From Negativibacillus sp. (GTDB lineage Bacteria; Bacillota; Clostridia; Oscillospirales; Ruminococcaceae), in NCBI GenBank assembly GCA_020024325.1, contig JAHHTY010000079.1:1-7125 (forward strand): 7,125 bases of DNA. Direction: 5' to 3'. Below the pieces are notes generated by a model, which had not been told where the DNA came from, did no database searches, and saw only the letters and a list, made by a program, of their open reading frames with translations. The position numbers were made by a program, and so were the translations under genes. Below, piece after piece: positions 6,493 to 7,125 of the stretch (positions are counted from its first letter, which is position 1; every line of letters starts with the position of its first letter).

Positions 6493-6927
6493 CTACATCT
6501 CGATAATATAAGGAATTAAATCGTGAAACTCTTGGATATATTTTGGACCCAATAGTTGCTCAATATGCTCTTGAGCTTGTTGCCAATAAATTTTTGCACT
6601 GGCAAGAACCGATTCGCCGGTATCACTTAACTTTAAACTGCGGCTTCTGCCTGCACAAGCAGTATCCAAAATATAACCGCGTTCCTCCAACGGTTTAATA
6701 TTCCGAACAAGGGTTGTCCTTTGCAGCCCCATCTTTTCGGCAAGAGCACTGACGCTGATGCAGGGGGACTCTTGAATATTGATAAGCAGTGCATACTGTC
6801 CTCGGGTGATTCCTGCTTTTTCTAGGTAGCGGTTATATAACCCGGTGATTTTGTTTTCTGCACGCTTAATATTTGCACAATAACAATCAGAGCTGTTGCA
6901 ATGACATTGTTGTAAATCGTCTTTCAT
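6493..6927 (-). CDS. MarR-family transcriptional regulator, likely copper operon repressor
   Basis: The 144-residue protein has the MarR layout. An N-terminal dimerisation helix is followed by a winged helix-turn-helix at about 57-100: ISVSALAEKMGLQRTTLVRNIKPLEERGYI, then the wing with the DxR-like stretch AGRSRSLKLSDTG. A C-terminal dimerisation helix ends the chain. The unusual part is the N-terminus, with C8, H9, C10, C15 and C17 close together, plus C56 and C91 near the DNA-binding domain; these are plausible metal or redox ligands. The ATG at 6927 follows AAAGGAGG. The promoter carries a palindrome matched by another in front of copA, so autorepression and control of copA-copZ are inferred. 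Clostridial copper operons are more often controlled by CsoR or CopY, and this protein has neither fold. The inducer (Cu+, another metal or an oxidant) cannot be told from sequence. Confidence 0.88.
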   Translation of the reverse strand: MKDDLQQCHCNSSDCYCANIKRAENKITGLYNRYLEKAGITRGQYALLINIQESPCISVSALAEKMGLQRTTLVRNIKPLEERGYILDTACAGRSRSLKLSDTGESVLASAKIYWQQAQEHIEQLLGPKYIQEFHDLIPYIIEM

Positions 6928-6942
6928 ATAATCCTCCTTTCC

Positions 6943-6965
6943 ATAAAGTGTATATACACATTATA
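6943..6965. promoter_or_regulatory. Putative operator of the MarR gene
   Basis: The core GTGTATATACAC (6948-6959) is a perfect 12-bp palindrome. It starts directly after the -10 box of the marR promoter and covers the expected transcription start, a classical repressor position. It is the partner of the site at 6458-6480. Confidence 0.72.
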
Positions 6966-6988
6966 GCAAGAAAAAATTTTAAGGTCAA
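6960..6988 (-). promoter_or_regulatory. Promoter of the marR-copA-copZ unit
   Basis: TTGACC (6983-6988) and TATAAT (6960-6965) on the minus strand are separated by exactly 17 bases, so one base in twelve departs from consensus. The start point falls inside the palindrome at 6948-6959. With no terminator between marR and copA, this promoter can serve the whole unit. Confidence 0.87.
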
Positions 6989-7020
6989 TAGTATTACAGA
7001 AAATTTGTTAGCATAAGAAA

Positions 7021-7050
7021 ACAGGGAACATTCTTTTGAATGTTCCCTGT
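7021..7050 (-). terminator. Terminator of the upstream gene
   Basis: A perfect 13-bp inverted repeat (7021-7033 with 7038-7050) with a 4-base loop contains CAGGGAACATTC and its complement. On the minus strand it is followed by TTTTCTTA. It isolates the copper module from the gene that ends at 7080. Confidence 0.87.
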
Positions 7051-7079
7051 AATGATTTTTATTGATAGCGTTTTACGGT

Positions 7080-7125
7080 TTACTTTTCCTGCACAGGATT
7101 TTCACAATAAATGCAGCGATAAGTT
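7080..7125 (-). CDS. C-terminal end of an unidentified gene (partial)
   Basis: The terminator at 7021-7050 implies a minus-strand gene ending just before it. One open frame ends in TYRCIYCENPVQEK with stop TAA at 7080-7082; its CxxC and ordinary codons suggest the end of a zinc-ribbon-like protein. A second open frame over the same bases ends in LIAAFIVKILCRKSKP (stop at 7074-7076) and would suit a membrane protein. I prefer the first on codon use, but 14 codons cannot settle it, and no function can be assigned. Confidence 0.4.
   Translation of the reverse strand, partial: TYRCIYCENPVQEK

Overview
The window looks like chromosomal DNA of a low-to-moderate GC Gram-positive bacterium, most likely an anaerobe of the class Clostridia (Ruminococcaceae/Oscillospiraceae-like). 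The grounds are strong AAGGAGG-type ribosome binding sites, consensus sigma-A promoters with 17-base spacers, U-tailed hairpin terminators, a greA-lysS neighbourhood, and a MetRS C-terminal module of a type I recall from Clostridia. This placement is inference. Every gene I accept is on the minus strand, so transcription runs from high to low coordinates.

From the right edge: the last codons of an unidentified gene (7080-7125) end at a strong terminator hairpin (7021-7050). Next comes a copper-handling module. It consists of a MarR-family regulator with a Cys/His-rich N-terminus (6493-6927), a Cu+-exporting P1B-type ATPase CopA (4180-6408, probably starting at TTG) and a small CopZ-type chaperone (3919-4116), closed by a strong terminator (3869-3906). 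Two nearly identical palindromic sites, with core GTGTATATACAC or GTGCATATACAC, lie at the marR promoter and just upstream of copA. They are 20/23 identical over 23 bases including the flanks, and they are the best candidates for operators of the MarR protein. The proposed circuit is a metal- or redox-sensing MarR that represses itself and copA-copZ; CopZ would carry Cu+ to CopA, and CopA would expel it.

The middle holds a 269-residue protein I do not recognise (2999-3808). After it comes a perfect sigma-A promoter (TTGACA, 17 bases, TATAAT) driving greA (2218-2691) through an unusually structured leader of about 180 nt. This leader contains a terminator-like hairpin and two competing long-range pairings, so it is a possible attenuator. 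greA ends in a large nested terminator, and lysS (529-2046) then has its own promoter.

The left end holds a decayed remnant of the C-terminal tRNA-binding domain of methionyl-tRNA synthetase (101-528). It is fused directly behind the lysS stop codon and carries a frame shift and apparent small deletions. It seems to survive as the 3' untranslated region of lysS and ends at a perfect 15-bp hairpin (66-100). I saw no CRISPR array, tRNA, rRNA or insertion sequence. The most interesting items are the MarR/copper circuit with its operator pair, the greA leader and the metG scar.
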